Below, piece by piece: positions 45,145-58,092 of a stretch of DNA of 64,000 nucleotides. The stretch's first letter is position 1. Each line of letters starts with the position of its first letter. Under the pieces are notes generated by a model. That model saw only the letters and a program-made list of their open reading frames with translations, was not told where the DNA came from and ran no database searches. The DNA is from Zopfochytrium polystomum (taxonomy: Eukaryota > Chytridiomycota > Chytridiomycetes > Chytridiales > Chytridiaceae), in assembly GCA_025765615.1 (NCBI GenBank), contig JAIVFJ010000183.1, positions 62,001 through 126,000 on the forward strand, given 5' to 3'. The position numbers and the translations under genes were made by a program.

Positions 45145-46760
45145 TTTCCTCTTTTTGCATTTTTATCTTTTTTTCAAAAGCAGGAAGGAAAATCCCCCAT
45201 TTTGATGCAAAAACAAATATGCAAGAGCTTGACTTAGCAAGTCAGGGTAGAGAGGGTATGGTGACTCAGGTAACAATAATGGTTCTTATTTGTGTGTTCT
45301 CAAGGGTTGAGAGAGAGCAGGTTGATGTGATCAGGATCTGGGATGATGCTTCGGGGGGAGGGGTCGGGTTACAACACAGCCCACCCAGCAGATTGGGTGT
45401 TCTTACTGCTGTTTGGGTAAACTAACGCCATTCCTTGTCTGGAAAAATAAATCATTGCGAAAATTCAATAAAAATGCTTGTCTCTGTCAGAGACCACCAC
45501 CCCCTAGGAGACTGGAGAGGGATGGCCGTCTCAACTGAAAAAAAATTTTTTTCGCGCCCCCCCTTACTTTTTTTTTATTCCCATAATCTCAAGCAAATCC
45601 CTGCAATGAGATTATGGAAGACAAAGAACAGGAGGGAAGAAGAGGGAATAGGTCTCTGCTTTTGTTGTCATTGGAAAGGAGAATCACCACTTGGCGTGGT
45701 GGCTGCTGGAAATCTGCCCCACTGCAGGAAGAGTAGGGTAAAACCAAATTTTGAACTTCCCAGGGTTTGGCTTATAATAAATAGAATTGAACACACACAG
45801 AAAAAATTTTCCCAGGCACAAAAAGTTTTAATTAATTATTAAACTTTTTCTTCCTTCTATAATCAGAGAAATAGCTTTCCAGTAATACTGGCATAGTAAG
45901 TCTTTATTCAAACTTATTGGGTGGTTTTGTGCTGACATAGTTAGAATTGTCAGGTTTAATTCAAATATTTTTGGTCCGACAGACTGACACAAATTGGGAC
46001 TTTCCTCACAATGGGCTCTTTGGTGCAACTTGGGTCGATATAGCCAGAAAACCCACTTGTTTATACAGATACTGTGGCGTACATATTCTTGCTACTTCTT
46101 GTTTTTGCCCTTCCTTGTCAGTGGGCTTCCTTCCTTTCCTTTTTTCTTCAAACACTTTCTTCATTTCTTCGGCTTCCTCCCTTCATTCTTCTTTATTCCC
46201 TCCATTTGCCACCCACCCTATAAAGAGCCGCCGCCCCTGGGAGAGGCAGCCCTATCACAGTGCATGCCGAAAACATTGGGTTTGCGATGTTGTATCCACT
46301 TCAAAACGTAGTGGATCTTGTTTCCTCATTTTTCTTTGATTTACTGCCTTTGCCTCCCATCCAGTCTTTTTTTCTTTCTCCTCTTTCGATGATGGCTATT
46401 TTTTACATCAAACTTTAAAAACGTGAAAACAACCTCTCACCACAACAAATGCCGTTTCTAAGCGATATAAATCAAAAGCAACCATCCGCCAACGCAGAGA
46501 TTCAGATTTGGCAAATCCGAGTCTGGCTAAAAAGCCGCACTACTGATACTAACATGAATCAGGACAAGCACGTTGATATGTCAAACTCTCTGTGTTGAAG
46601 CAGTCTTATTGGCAAAATATTTCATCTAACAGGAAGAAAGAAGTTCGGGACGTGGCGGTGGCGCGGGGGAAGCTTTTTTTCGAATGCTGGATCGTGTCGA
46701 AAAGGGCGGAGGGAGAGGGGTGAAAGTGGAAACGTTCCGCAAGGGAGGGCGCGGAAGGGT
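45038..46760. other. AT-rich intergenic sequence containing dispersed repeat copy B
   Basis: A T tract lies at 45111-45134. The interval 45200-46000 shows no gene. The part from about 46005 is listed as a repeat. The right end is the 3' flank of the F-box/ankyrin gene. Confidence 0.5.
46005..46470 (+). repeat. Dispersed repeat, copy B
   Basis: Homologous to 37959-38260, with the shared blocks listed there. It is longer and better preserved around CCTATAAAGAGCCGCCGCCCC (about 46209-46229). Divergence between A and B is high, so the family is old. There is no open frame with a recognisable product. Confidence 0.62.
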
Positions 46761-49700
46761 TCAAGGCCGCCAGCCCGCAATGCGCAGCACGTGCACCACA
46801 GTGCCGTGCCCGCGCTCCAGCGCCCGCTTTCCCGCCTCCCCGCCACGGGCGTGCACGTCCGCGCCCGCCGCCACCAGCGCCCGCACGACCTCGACGTGCC
46901 CGCGGTCCGCCGCAACCCGCAGCGCCTCGTCGTCGCGCGCGTGCACGCCGCTCGCGCTTCCGCTTGCGCTACCCCCAGCGCCAGCCAGCAGCGCGCGCAC
47001 AACCTCGCCGTGCCCCGCGGCGCTGGCGAACCGCAGCGCCTCGTGCTCACGCCGCGCCAGGTCCGCGCCCGCCGCGACCAGCGCTCGCACGACTTCGGCG
47101 TGCCCGCGCGCCGCGGCGTCCCGCAGCGCTTCGCCGTCGTTGGCGTTGATGTCCAGCACTCCGCCATCCCCGGCTGCCTGCAGCTCCAGCGCGCTGCGCA
47201 CCGCCGCCGCGTCGCCGAACCGCGCGCCGCGCCGCAGCTGCACCGCCGCCGTCACTCGCGCGGTCGCAGACGCCCCCGCCGCGCGCAGCAGCTGCGCCGC
47301 CTCCGCGTCGCCCACAAACAGCGCTGCCGCCAGCGCGGGACCGAGGTCGATGCTGCCGCAACCCACCACCGCTCCGCCGCCGTCGTCGCCGCTGGTTCCG
47401 TCCGCGGAGTTGCCGTTGACACCACCGCCGCCGAGCGACGCAAGCACCGTCCGCAGTGCGTCGTGCCGTTGCGCCAGCGCAGAAGCCTCCAGAGTCGCCG
47501 TGAGCTCGGCGCGGCTGATCCCGCTACCGTCACCGCTAGTGCCGTTCTCGTGCGAGGCCCCCGTTGCCCCCGACAAGTGCCGGAGGAGCGCGCGCACGGA
47601 CGACGGGTCCGGGGTCGTGCCCGCCGGCACACCCGCCGCCGCCGCCTGCACCAACAGACCGGCGGGGACCGCGACGGGGTCGGCTGGCAGCGACAGCGAC
47701 AGCGCAGTGCTGGCGCCGGCTTGTGCCGCCGACGACGATGACGATGACGGGGAAGATAAAGGGGCCGGGACCGGCAAAAGCGAGAGCGGTCGCGGTGACG
47801 GAGATGGAGGACGTGCTGCGCACAACAGGAACCGCGCGTCGAGCAGATACTCGAGACACGCGGCGTGCCGCCCAGACACTGCCGCCTGCAGCGCCGCCTG
47901 CAGCGTCTCGCGCCACACGCGCAGCGCCGAGGCCAGGTCGCTGGCGGCCTCTGCGTCACAGTAGGAGGCGTCGGCATTGTCTTCGGGCGGGTCGGCCGCC
48001 GTCGCTCTGCCCTTCCCCTTGTCCCGCGCGTCATCGCCGTGCTCAGCGGCGCCGCCTTCAGCTCGTCGCTCAGCACCACCACCGCCGCCACCGTCCCCGC
48101 AGCCATCACGACCGCCACCCCGTGCGTCGTCACGACGGTCCCCCATCGCCAGGACGAGCCGCGCCCACCGCTCGCACAGAGACCGCAGCAGGGCGGTGTG
48201 CCCGCACCGGGCGGCAACGACCACCGCAGCCGGCCCGCCGTTCCAGAACGGCTCGCCGCCGACATCCACCAGCCGCCCCACGTTCTCCGCGAGCCCCGTC
48301 GAAGCCAGTCCTTCGAGCGGCGTCGCCGGCCACGTCCGCCCCACCTGCGTGATTCCCGCGTCGCCAGCGGCAGCGCCCGTCTCCGCCGTCTCCGCCGCCA
48401 CCGCCTCGAGCGCGGCTCGCACGGCGTCCCGCGGCACCCCGTGTGCGGCGCCCCACGCCTCGGCCTCGCGGCGTGGGGCACCCGCGCGGCGCATGCGCTT
48501 GGCGATTAGCGCGTGGTCGCGAGCGGCGTGGTGGTGCACGAGGGCGTGCAGCACTTCCCGCGAGGCCCCGGCGGCCGTGGCGGCGCGGTAGACCGACCAG
48601 AAGCGGCTCCGGTCCGGCGACGCGCCGCACGCGAGCACAATGTCCAGGGTTGCAAGCGACCGGCCCGTCACGGCGCCGGTCAGAAGCCGCTCCGCCAGCG
48701 GGCCGGCGACCGCGGGCAGGGGCTGCGGTTGCGGATTTTGTTGCTCCGGCGCAGGTGCAGTCGTTAATATAGGCGGCAGCCACGTCTTTTTCTGGCTCAG
48801 GCTCGCAAGCCAGGAGCTCAGGGCCGCGACGCTCAGAACAGGAGCGGCCGACGCGGGGCTGCGAACGGCGATGGTGACGGGCGGCGGGGTCAGCAGAAGA
48901 CGCACCACGTCAGGGTGGCCGTGGTTGACTGCGTGGTAGAGGGCCTGGTCGAAGCCAGCATTTTCCTTAAGACGCGCCCCCGCGCGGAGCAGCGCATCGA
49001 CCACCCTGGGGTGGCCAGCTTCGGCGGCGCTGTTCAGTGCAACGTCAAGCGATTCTTGGGACACCATCTTTCCTTGGCTAAAGATTTCCATGATACTGGT
49101 CACCGGGGATGCGGGCAGGAACAAGGGTGTTTGTGAATGAATTTGGAAGGAGTTACCGCCGAGGGATTGGTCAAAACAGCAACACAATTCTCGAATAGCA
49201 CTTAGGCAACGACACTCACATGTCAGGCTCTCCGCTGCTGCAGCACGCCGCCAGCAGCGGAGTGTCGACGGTGTCACCGCCCGCGCCGAACTCGAGGAGC
49301 AGCCGCGCGGCGTCGACGAAGCCGCCCCTCCCCGCCGCCTTGAGCGCCTCGTTGTCGTCAAACGCCGCAATGGCCGCGCGGTCGGCGCGTCCGAGGACGA
49401 CGACGTGTCTCCCCTGTGGTGTTTCCTCCTCGTCGCAGTCGAGGCATCGGCGCATTCCGGTCACGTTCCCAAGACCGGCGAGGTGCACGAGCCGGCCGGC
49501 ACGCTCCAGCGCGTCTGGCGCGCCGGCGGTGACGAGCATGGCGGCGATCGCGGTGTGGCCGGCACGTGCGGCGTCGTATGCAGCGAGCCCCGGCGCTGGT
49601 GCACCCGCGTCCAGCAGCGCGCGGACAATCTCGCGGTGCCCGAGCCGGGCGGCTTCGTGGACGGGCTCACGGCGGAAGCTTCGCTTGCTGGGGCGTGGGT

Positions 49701-51527
49701 GCCGCGCGAGCGCAATGGAGGCGTTGATGCTGCTACTGTTACGGCGGTTGGTTGTGGTGGTGGTGGTGGTGCTGGCGCCCTCGGTGGAGAAGGGGCTGGA
49801 CTGGTTCGAGAGAGCGGGAGAAAACAGGGGAAGTAGGTTGGAAATGAAAGATGACGATGACGATGACGGCGGGGACGAGGGCGGCGAGGGCGGCATGAAC
49901 GCCGGCGCTGAAGAGGAAGCCAGACCTAGCACGCTTGACGGCGACGACGACGGCGACGAAAACGCTGAAGCGAAGTGCGAGGATGATTTGACGCCTCTAA
50001 AGTCTCCCGGCTGGAGCAGCGATGGTGCACAGCCCTTTTCGAGCAGCACGCTGAGCACGTTGAGGTGTCCGTGGATGCACGCCTGGTGCACGTAAAAGTT
50101 GTCTAGAGTGAACGGGTTCGCTCCGTGCTCCTCGATCAGCTCCTTTACCATGGCGGCGGACCCCACCGCGCACATGTTGGCGAGCGCGGCGTCGTTTTCC
50201 GTGCGCGGATCGACGCCGCCCGCCTCGATCAGCCGCTTGAGTCCGGCCGGTGAGCGGCAGACCGAAACGGCCAGGTTGGACGGCTTCGCGCCGGCTCTGA
50301 GCAGCAGAAGCACGATTTCGTCGTTGCCACGCCGGCACGCGTCGACGATCACGGCGTTGCGTCTGCCGATGTTGGCGTTGGCACCTGCTGCGAGCAGGTC
50401 GGCAACGAGGGCCTCGTTGTCGCTGGCGACGGCGGCACGCAGAAAGTCGCCACCGTTGTAGTCGACGTCAGCGCCGCGAGCGACGAGGAGCGGGCCGACC
50501 TTTGACCAGTTGTTTCGGTCGATGGCGACCTTGAGTCCGGCTGTGAGGACATAGTCAGCAAAGTGCTGAGCGCCTTTGCTGCGGGTGGTGGTGGTGGTAG
50601 GATCTGTGGCAGCGTTGCTGGCGGTGGAGGAGGATGAGGAGGACAATGAGGAGGAGGAGGATGATGAAGGGGCGGGTGAGAGGATGGCTGCAAGGGTGTC
50701 CGGTCGTCCCTTGTAGCACTGCAAGGTACAGGGGAGGCGCAGCCATTTGTTGGGTTAGTGAGAGGTCGCCTCACACCCAATCACACACACTCCGCTCTCA
50801 CACTCACTCTACTCTCACACGAACGCTCACTGATGAGCCTTCATTCCTCCCGCGCATCGCATCGCTAACGATGCAGAATCGCCCCTCCTCGCCCTTCTGG
50901 TGTGCCTTCTCTCTCGCTTACCAGCGCCAACACGGCCTGCCCGTCGTGCGTCGCGTGGCTGGCGCCGAGCTGCACCAGGCGGCGTGCCGTCTCACGCTCC
51001 AGGGCCAGCGGCATCGGCTTTTCGATGCGGCACAACAGCAGCAGCGCCCGGTCCAGAACGCGCGGACGGCCCCGACGCCGGCGGGTAGTATTGGCGGTGG
51101 TAGTGCTGGTGTTTCCGCCGCCGTTGTCGTCGTCGTTGTCGTCGTCGTCGTCATCGTCGCTGATGGCGGGGTCGTTGCCGCCGCTGTCGCCGAGGCCGCG
51201 CACCCACGGAATCAGCTTGACGCAGGGCTTCTCCGAGGACGCCGCGGACGGGGGTCTGCGGCCGGAGTGACCGGGACGGCTGTTGCTGTTGGTCTTGCTC
51301 TTTCGGATGCGCTTGTAGTCGGCCCAGGCGGCGGTGGCGAGGACGGCGGCGAGGGCCTCGGACGAGGCGAGGACGAGGCGGTAGGCGTGGCACGTTGAGG
51401 CGAGGGCGACGAGCGCGCTCGGGCGGTCGAGGCGCGCGGCGACGAGCAGGGCGATCTCGGGCGGAAGCAGGAGCTGCCGACGCTGCGTCGGCGGCGGCGG
51501 CAGCGGCAGCGTGCGAGCGGAGGGCAT
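46761..51527 (-). CDS. F-box-like protein with long ankyrin-repeat array
   Basis: Three exons, 51527-50922, 50718-49220 and 49095-46761, give 1,479 residues, joins in frame. Residues about 18-70 (RRQLLLPPEIALLVAARLDRP onward, then ALASTCHAYRLVL) look like an F-box, the SKP1-binding motif of SCF ubiquitin ligases. A basic/acidic linker follows. From residue about 185 on, ankyrin repeats dominate, with typical blocks DEALRVAADRGHVEVVRALV, HEALRFASAAGHGEVVRALL and EPVHEAARLGHREIVRALLD. Ankyrin runs are separated by serine-rich loops (near 49830 and 47730) and a Gly-rich acidic loop (near 48080). The likely role is substrate capture for ubiquitination, by analogy. The last four repeats are nearly identical to one another, suggesting recent duplication. 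An upstream in-frame start at 51866 exists but lies in GGCT repeats. Confidence 0.85.
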
Positions 51528-52324
51528 CGGGGGGAAGAAGGGGGGAAGAAGGGTTGATTGGCTTGCTTGCTCGCTGGCTCGCTGGATCGACGCTTGCTCG
51601 CTCGCTCGCTCGTTTGCTGGTTGTTGTTGGACTCTCGACTGGGGCAGCTGGCTGGCTGGCTGGCTGGTTGGCTGGCTGGCTGGCTCCTCCTCTGTACGCG
51701 GGGGCCGTTCGCGTGCGCGCACGTCGGTGGGGTGGGTGGTGGGTGGTGGGTGGCGATGGGCGGCCGAGTGTTTGATGCCAACGTCGGCGGCGGGGTTCGT
51801 GGGTCTTGATGCTAACGAATGCAATAATTTGTAACGAGCGACACAAGTGGCTCCGAAATGTTTCACTTTTTATAAATATATATTGGGCCACGAGCAGAGA
51901 GAGCAAGCGCAAGGCGCAAGAAGTTCCACGGTGGTGCTTGTTCCGCTCATTCGCATTCCACCATATTAATGTTAATATTGCAACTTCCATCACCGCAGCT
52001 TGCTTCGTCGCGCGCCGTGCAGGTACATGTACTTACATTCACTAATTTATAGCAGATATCCACAACGAGCAGGAGCAAGTCCCCCCGCTAATTGCAATGA
52101 GTGAACGGGTTTTACCCGCAAGCCGCGTGTTGTGTTTCAGCAAAGTAAATATTGGCATCGAACGACGAGCTTTACATTTGCGTGCTGCTTTGGCGGTCGT
52201 CGATTCTTGCTACCATCGGCCCCGCTTGATGTTGCATTTTTACGCACACCTTTAGTGGTTTCAGGCATCCATGATTCACCCGCCAAAAACAGTCCACAGC
52301 GAGACGCCATCCCCTCCCTCATCC
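51528..52324. other. Upstream region of the F-box/ankyrin gene
   Basis: GCTC/GGCT tetranucleotide repeats lie at about 51560-51690. AT-rich sequence with a TATAAATATATA stretch (about 51871-51883) lies about 340 bases upstream of the minus-strand start codon and could be part of its promoter. No gene is seen. Confidence 0.45.
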
Positions 52325-53046
52325 CTACCGGCCGCCCTCGGCGCCGCCGCGGTAGAAAAACTCGTCCCACAGCTTGGCGTTCAGAAACTGGCCCGACCGA
52401 TCCACCTTGAACGACTGCGACCACCTAACCCCCCGCCCACCGCTCCGTCCCGACGACGACGACGACGACGACGACGATGGCGCGGCGGCGGCGGCCACCC
52501 GCAGCGGCACGGCCAGCTCGCTCAGCTGAAACACGGCGTCGCGGTACCACGGCAAGCCCTGAGGCACTGGCACGTCGGTCAGCGTCGGACCGTGGCCCGT
52601 GAACGCGCGCTTGGTGGTGTACACGGCGTCGGCCGGCACCCGCACCTCGCGGCGGCCAAACAGCCGTCCGTTGCGGATCGCCACGGTGCGCCCGCCGTCC
52701 ACCACCCGCAGCGACCGGATGTAGCTGCCCGCGTAGACGTGCACCTTGGCGAACAGCGCCACTCCGATGCTCGACAGCGCGACCGTCGCCGCACGCACGA
52801 ACGGCGTCCGCAGCCACCACTCTGCCGCGTCGTCTGGCAGCGTCTCGACCCCGAGCGCCTCGCGCTGCAACACCCGGTCCAGCTGCTTTTGCTGCATCGT
52901 CTGGTGGTACACGTACCCGGCGCCCGTCCATAGCAAGAGATGCAAGGAGCCCGTCACATACAGCAGCTGGTTGTTTTTTGTTTTTTGTGTGTGCGTGCGT
53001 GCGTGAGTTTGAGTGTGTGAGTGAGTGTGTGTATGAAAGAGAGAAC

Positions 53047-53077
<31 letters not shown>

Positions 53078-53809
53078 AACCACACTCACACACTCACACA
53101 CTCACCCAAAACACCTTGTTGTGAGCATTCGAGTACAGCTCGACATTGCCTGCATTATGATCGCGGCAAGGAAAGGAGGGGGGAGGCCAGAACGTAAGTG
53201 GGGGAAGGGGAGGGGGGGACGCGGCAAGCAGTTTGTGAGCAGGTTGCGAAGGAACGAGGAAAGAAGTAGGAGAAACCCAAAACGAAGGAAACCCCCATGA
53301 TTACCCTTCACCGACGACAACGAATGCGCCACGCTCCGCCCGGTCGTCGACGTCGACCCCGCCGCCGCCCCGTCGGCTTCCCCCGCGCCGCCGCCGCCGC
53401 GCAGCAGGCCCGCCGCCAGCTTGTTGCGGCTGTTTGCGACGACCACCGTCGCGCGTTGCCTCCCGGACGGCGAGGACGAGGACGAGGAGGAGGAGGAGGA
53501 GGACGCCGATTCGCGATGCGAGGGGTTCCCGCTGTGGATGCTGCTGCTGCTGGTGCGTCTGGCGGCTGTTGGGCAGGGCGGGGTGCGGTGGTGCTGGTGG
53601 TGGTGGTTGTGGTGGATACTGCTGCTGCCGGTGCTGCTGCTGCTGATTCTGCTGCTACTGCTGCTGCTGCCAGCTGCAGTCGATCTGCAAACGCCGAAGA
53701 AGGGAAGGAGGGGGAGGTGGTGGCAGAGGAGGAGGCGCCTGGACGCGGCCAGCTTTGCGTCCGGCGACCTCAGAGACGACATCATCATCGTCATTTTGAT
53801 GGTCGTCAT
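52325..53809 (-). CDS. Probable mitochondrial membrane protein, TMEM223-like
   Basis: Three exons, 53809-53305, 53149-53106 and 52966-52325, give 396 residues. The N-terminal region is basic, then Ser/His-rich (a plausible mitochondrial presequence plus disordered linker; starts at 53809 or shortly after). The conserved part is exon 2 plus exon 3: NVELYSNAHNKVFW, a membrane segment LLYVTGSLHLLLWTGAGYVY, a second hydrophobic segment VRAATVALSSIGVALF, then a beta-rich tail YIRSLRVVDGGRTVAI, RLFGRREVRVPADAV. This arrangement of two membrane segments and a small beta domain resembles the TMEM223/TMEM186/TMEM70 group. The family link is from memory of the pattern. The exon of 44 nt is needed for the frame. 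Confidence 0.6.
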
Positions 53810-54345
53810 TCGTACCGATCTTTCTTTCTTCCTTTTTCAACTCCCCTCGACCCCTCCGACCAAAGCCGTCTCCCGCCACCAAACACCCTTCACACCACCC
53901 ACCCGAACATGACGACCCTCTGGATGGAGAGAGAGAAAGAAACCACACACACTAGTTTTCCAAAGAATTTGGAATGAAGTTCATGCCGGGGGTGGAAACT
54001 GTATGTAATGTATAGATAGGTGATGAAAAGAAAGGAACAGGGGGAGGGGGGTTTTCCGGCCGACACTCTTGTTCAACGGGAGAGAGGGGAAAAAATAGGC
54101 AAGGATGCGCAGCAAGCCGAGGAAAATGCTTGGCGGAGACGATGATGGGGTTGAGGGTTCGGGTTGATGGCAGAGTGGTGAGGAGGAGGAAAAGTGAACA
54201 CCAGCGCCCCCAATTAGCACCCACTCCAAAAAAAAAAAAAAAAAAAAAAAAAAGGACTAGGGCAACCTCGCAGAGTCCCCAGATATGGTTCTTCCAAAAG
54301 AAGGATAACCCCTGCCCTCAGGGGGTTCCCTCCCCCAACTCAAAC

Positions 54346-54610
54346 TCAACCGCCGCTGTGCGGGTCAAAGATGGCAAACTCGGCATCCGTCGACATGAAA
54401 GCCTTGTAGATGCGCCGCGAGAGAGCCTGCCCAATCGGCCGGACCGTCTTTACGCGCTCCACCTGAGCGGCGGCGGTAGGGGAAAACGCGTTGGAAAAGA
54501 GCGTAAACAGCGGGAAAACCGCGGAAAAGGGGAAGAAGCGAGTCGACCCTTCAGGACAACAAGCCCCACAAAAGGCACACTCTACTGCACCCACAATCGT
54601 CACCACAAAT

Positions 54611-54643
<33 letters not shown>

Positions 54644-57600
54644 ATACCTCAATGTCAGCGAGCAGCAGCGACGCGGCGGCGGCGCCGGACCTCGCGCCGC
54701 GCTCGTTGAACGCGGCAATGAGGCTGCGGTACGTCGGGTACCGCCCCACGATCGCCTCGGCCACCAGCTCGTTGCATGGCTTTACTTCCATGAGCATCCG
54801 CCGCCAAATGTCCGTCATGTCCGTCCCGCACTTGACCGCGTCGCCAAAGTTGAGCCGCAGTGCGTGCTGGCTTCGAGACCTTTTTTTTTTTTTTTGTTGT
54901 TGTTGTTGGGGGTTGGAGAAGGGGGGAAGATCAACAGCGGGAAAGAAGAGAAAAGAAAGAAAACAATGGACACATCCTACTTGCGTTCCGGCACTGTCGA
55001 GATGGACGTCGTAAAGCTGACAATGTACCGCGTCGATTCGTCGATCGTTTCAGACACCTGGACAAAACAGTCGCCCTGCATCTGCAGCCACAGCATCGCG
55101 GCGTCCAGCTCGTCCTTGGTCGCGACCCTCGGCGGCAGCGCCGCCGTCCCCGCCGCCTGAGCTGCGCCGCCCCGTATCCCGCTCTTGATGCACTGGTCCA
55201 TCAGCCGCGCCCGCTGCTTCATAAACTCCTTGATCCCCTCGACCAAATAAATCGGCTTCGCGCCGGGGTACGCGGCCAGCACGCCCTCGTGCATCTCCCG
55301 CACGCCCGACATGTTCGACGCGACCCCGACGCCAACCCCGACGCCGCTGCGCACGACCGCGCGTGACAGCTCCGCGGCCGCGAGGCGCACCAGCGCAAAC
55401 GGCTCCGCCTCGACGCGCTCCTCGCACGGCCGCCAGGCTTCCGCGTCCGAGTCCCAGACCCGCGTGACCCGTCGCCGCCAGCGCATGGCCGTCGGGATCG
55501 GCTGCGTTGCAATGCTGACGCGCGCTTGCACCGCTTGCACCGCCGCCACCAGGATGCCGCCGCTCGACTCGGTCACCGCCGCCGGGTCGATTTCGAGAAT
55601 CATTTCGGCCGTGCACGCGTGCTTGTCGCGCAACTTGTTCGCTTGCTTCAGTTGCTGCTGCTCGGCCTGCGTAAAAGTTGCGGTGGTAATCAGAATCCCC
55701 TTTACCCTGGCGTGGAGAGAGACTGGTGTATGCTTTGCAAATCTGAATAAGTGTCACCTTTTCTGCTTCCTTTTGCCTGGCCTTCTCCTCCTTCTCCCGC
55801 TGCTTGGCAAGCTTGAGCTCTTCTTTTTCCCGCTTGGCTTGGTCCTTTTCTCTCTGTTTTGCAGCTTTTTCGAGAGCCCTGGCGAGCTTCAAGGCCTCCT
55901 GCAGGATTCAGAGGGGATGAAATGGCTGGGTTATAGGCAAGGAGTCTGCAGAAGAAACAAAGAACATCGGAAACCGCGCTTTTCACGTTTCGCACACCCT
56001 CACGCATCCTACCCGCTTTAAGTTTCGACGCGTACCTTCTCTTCCGACTTTCTCTGCTTTTCCGCGTCCTTCTTCTCCTGCGCGTCCGTGTGTACCGCGT
56101 TTTTCCATCGCTTTGGCCTTGGTCCGATCTCCTGCATGGCGACGTCCGCTCGATCGAAGTCGCTGTCGCTCGGCCCACCGCTGTCGTTTGCAGGTTCCGG
56201 CGCCTTTCGCTTTGAAACCTTGGCCTGCGTCCCTTTCCCCTTTTTAGCCACCTTTCGGCCATCCGAGGCGGCAGCGGCAGCATCCAATCTTCGTTTCAAG
56301 GCGAGGTAAGGTGCGAGAACATCCTCCCCATCCGAAGAGGAAAACTGAGAGGACCCTTCGTCGTCCAGGTATCGTCGAGTCTGCGGTTGTTTGGATCCTC
56401 TGCTGCTGGTGGGGCTGCTGCTCATGCTGGCTCCCCGCGTCACTCTATTTTCAGTGGCAACTGAGGTAACCATTGCGGTCTGGGACGATGCTGTAAAGGT
56501 TTTGGCACCACTTGGGCCCGAGAGTTCGATCGATTTTGTGTGTACGGTGGCAAACGTTTCCCTTTCAATTTCTTCGTCGATATCAGGAATCGATGAAAAC
56601 AGGTAACCGGAATCGTACGGGTCTTCGTCTAACACGATAAGGCTCAAGTCATGGTCTCTGGCAACCTCTCGGGTGGGTGATCGCGACTTTGGGCTGGAGG
56701 GCTTTGGGTATGCTTTCGAGGAAAGCGGTTTCTTGCCTTCTTGCGACCCAAGTTTCCTCGCGCACGCGAGATCGTCCGAGTCAGAGTCCAGGCACACAGG
56801 CGCCTCGGCTGCACTCGCGGCGGCTGCGATGGCAGAGCCTGTTCCACATAGTTTGTTCAGCATTTGTTGCAAACGCTCACAAGATCCACTTCGCCAAGGA
56901 GATAAGCAAATTCAAAAGTACCTTGAGAGCATTTTACAATCGGTCGCGTGGAAATGATCGGATTTTTCAACGCCGAGTGTACTTTTGACGCGCCCGAGGG
57001 CCGGGTATCCGGAAACACAGTTTTTGAAGAATTCATGCCGTAACTGCAGTAACTGCCTATGTCGATGTCGCTTTCGGCACGAAACAGTGGCGACGACGGT
57101 GGTTCATGCGCTTGGGCACCCCGCGAATCTTTGTTCTTTGGATCGACGAGGCGGGGAGCCGGAGTTCTGTCCAGATCGCTTTCGAGATCAAACAATGGCG
57201 ATAAAGCGGCGGGAATGGGGCCATCGAATCCGAGCAAGTCTTCTTCAAAGTATTCCGAATCGGCGAGAGCTTTAGCCAGTTGGTAGTCCGCATCGTGCGC
57301 GCCGCCGCCGCCGTCAACGCTGCCCCCGGCAAAGCCGCTGCCACCCATGCTAGTGGCGGTCGAGCTGCCGCCGCTCAGCAGACCGGCAAAGAACCTGTCG
57401 ATGGTGGCCTCGACGCTCTTTGTTTCGAGCAGGTCACGACGGGCGGCTGCGCGCGTGAGGGAGCCGCTGCCGGGACCGCCGCAGATTTCGAGCACCGTCG
57501 CGATCCACTGATCGAGCTCTAGGGGAGGGACAGGTGGGGAACGTGGTTGCGGCTGCCCCCGTCGGTGGGCAGCCCAACGTGGGTGATGAGGTTGTTGGCT

Positions 57601-57844
57601 CGGCGTGCTTGCTGCGCCTCTGCCTCGCCTCCTCCTGCTCCTCTTGCTCCTCCTTCTTCTTCTCCTTCTCCTTCTTCTTCACCTCGTCCTTCTCCTGACT
57701 GGCCTCCTTCATGTCCTTGCTTTTTCGAGCAAGGCTGCTGCTGGTGCAGGTGCTGCTGCTGCTTCTGCTGAAGCCGCCGCCGCCGCCGCCAGCGTCCCGC
57801 CGACCGCGTGGTGGCCCCTCCTCGGCGGCGGCGGCGTCGTTGTC

Positions 57845-57877
<33 letters not shown>

Positions 57878-57919
57878 CAGCAGGGAAACGGCAGCAATGT
57901 CGTGCTGGTTCGCCCCCAT
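54346..57919 (-). CDS. eme1: EME1-like subunit of the MUS81 endonuclease, with CUE-like N-terminal part
   Basis: EME1 is the non-catalytic partner of MUS81, which cuts branched DNA at stalled forks and recombination intermediates. Exons 57516-56938, 56875-56036, 55898-55758, 55666-54981, 54870-54648 and 54462-54346 join in frame (862 codons). Diagnostic blocks: MILEIDPAAV, IPTAMRWRRRV, REMHEGVLAAYPGAKPIYLV, VSETIDESTRYIVSFTTSIS, YPTYRSLIAAFNERG, ASLLLADIE and IGQALSRRIYKAFMS. The MUS81 catalytic motif is absent, as expected. A lysine/glutamate coiled coil lies in the 55898-55758 exon. The 57516-56938 exon starts with LDQWIATVLEICGG and RRDLLETKSVEATIDRFFAG, which resembles a CUE ubiquitin-binding helix set. 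A first exon from ATG 57919 is likely, but its donor is unresolved (57680 is the best candidate). Confidence 0.83.
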
Positions 57920-58044
57920 TTGGTGGTGCCAGTGGCTCGATTTTTCGGACGATTTTGTGTTGGGGTGTTGGAGTCTGTCTCTCTGCTCTCTCTCTCTCGC
58001 TCTCTCTCTCACTCTCTCTCTCTCTCTCACTCGCTCTCTCTCTG

Positions 58045-58092
<48 letters not shown>

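Noticed and set aside
47252..48591. Long open frames on both strands across the F-box/ankyrin gene
   Set aside because: They are shadows of the ankyrin exon, rich in Arg/Pro/Ala, with no ankyrin or other signature.
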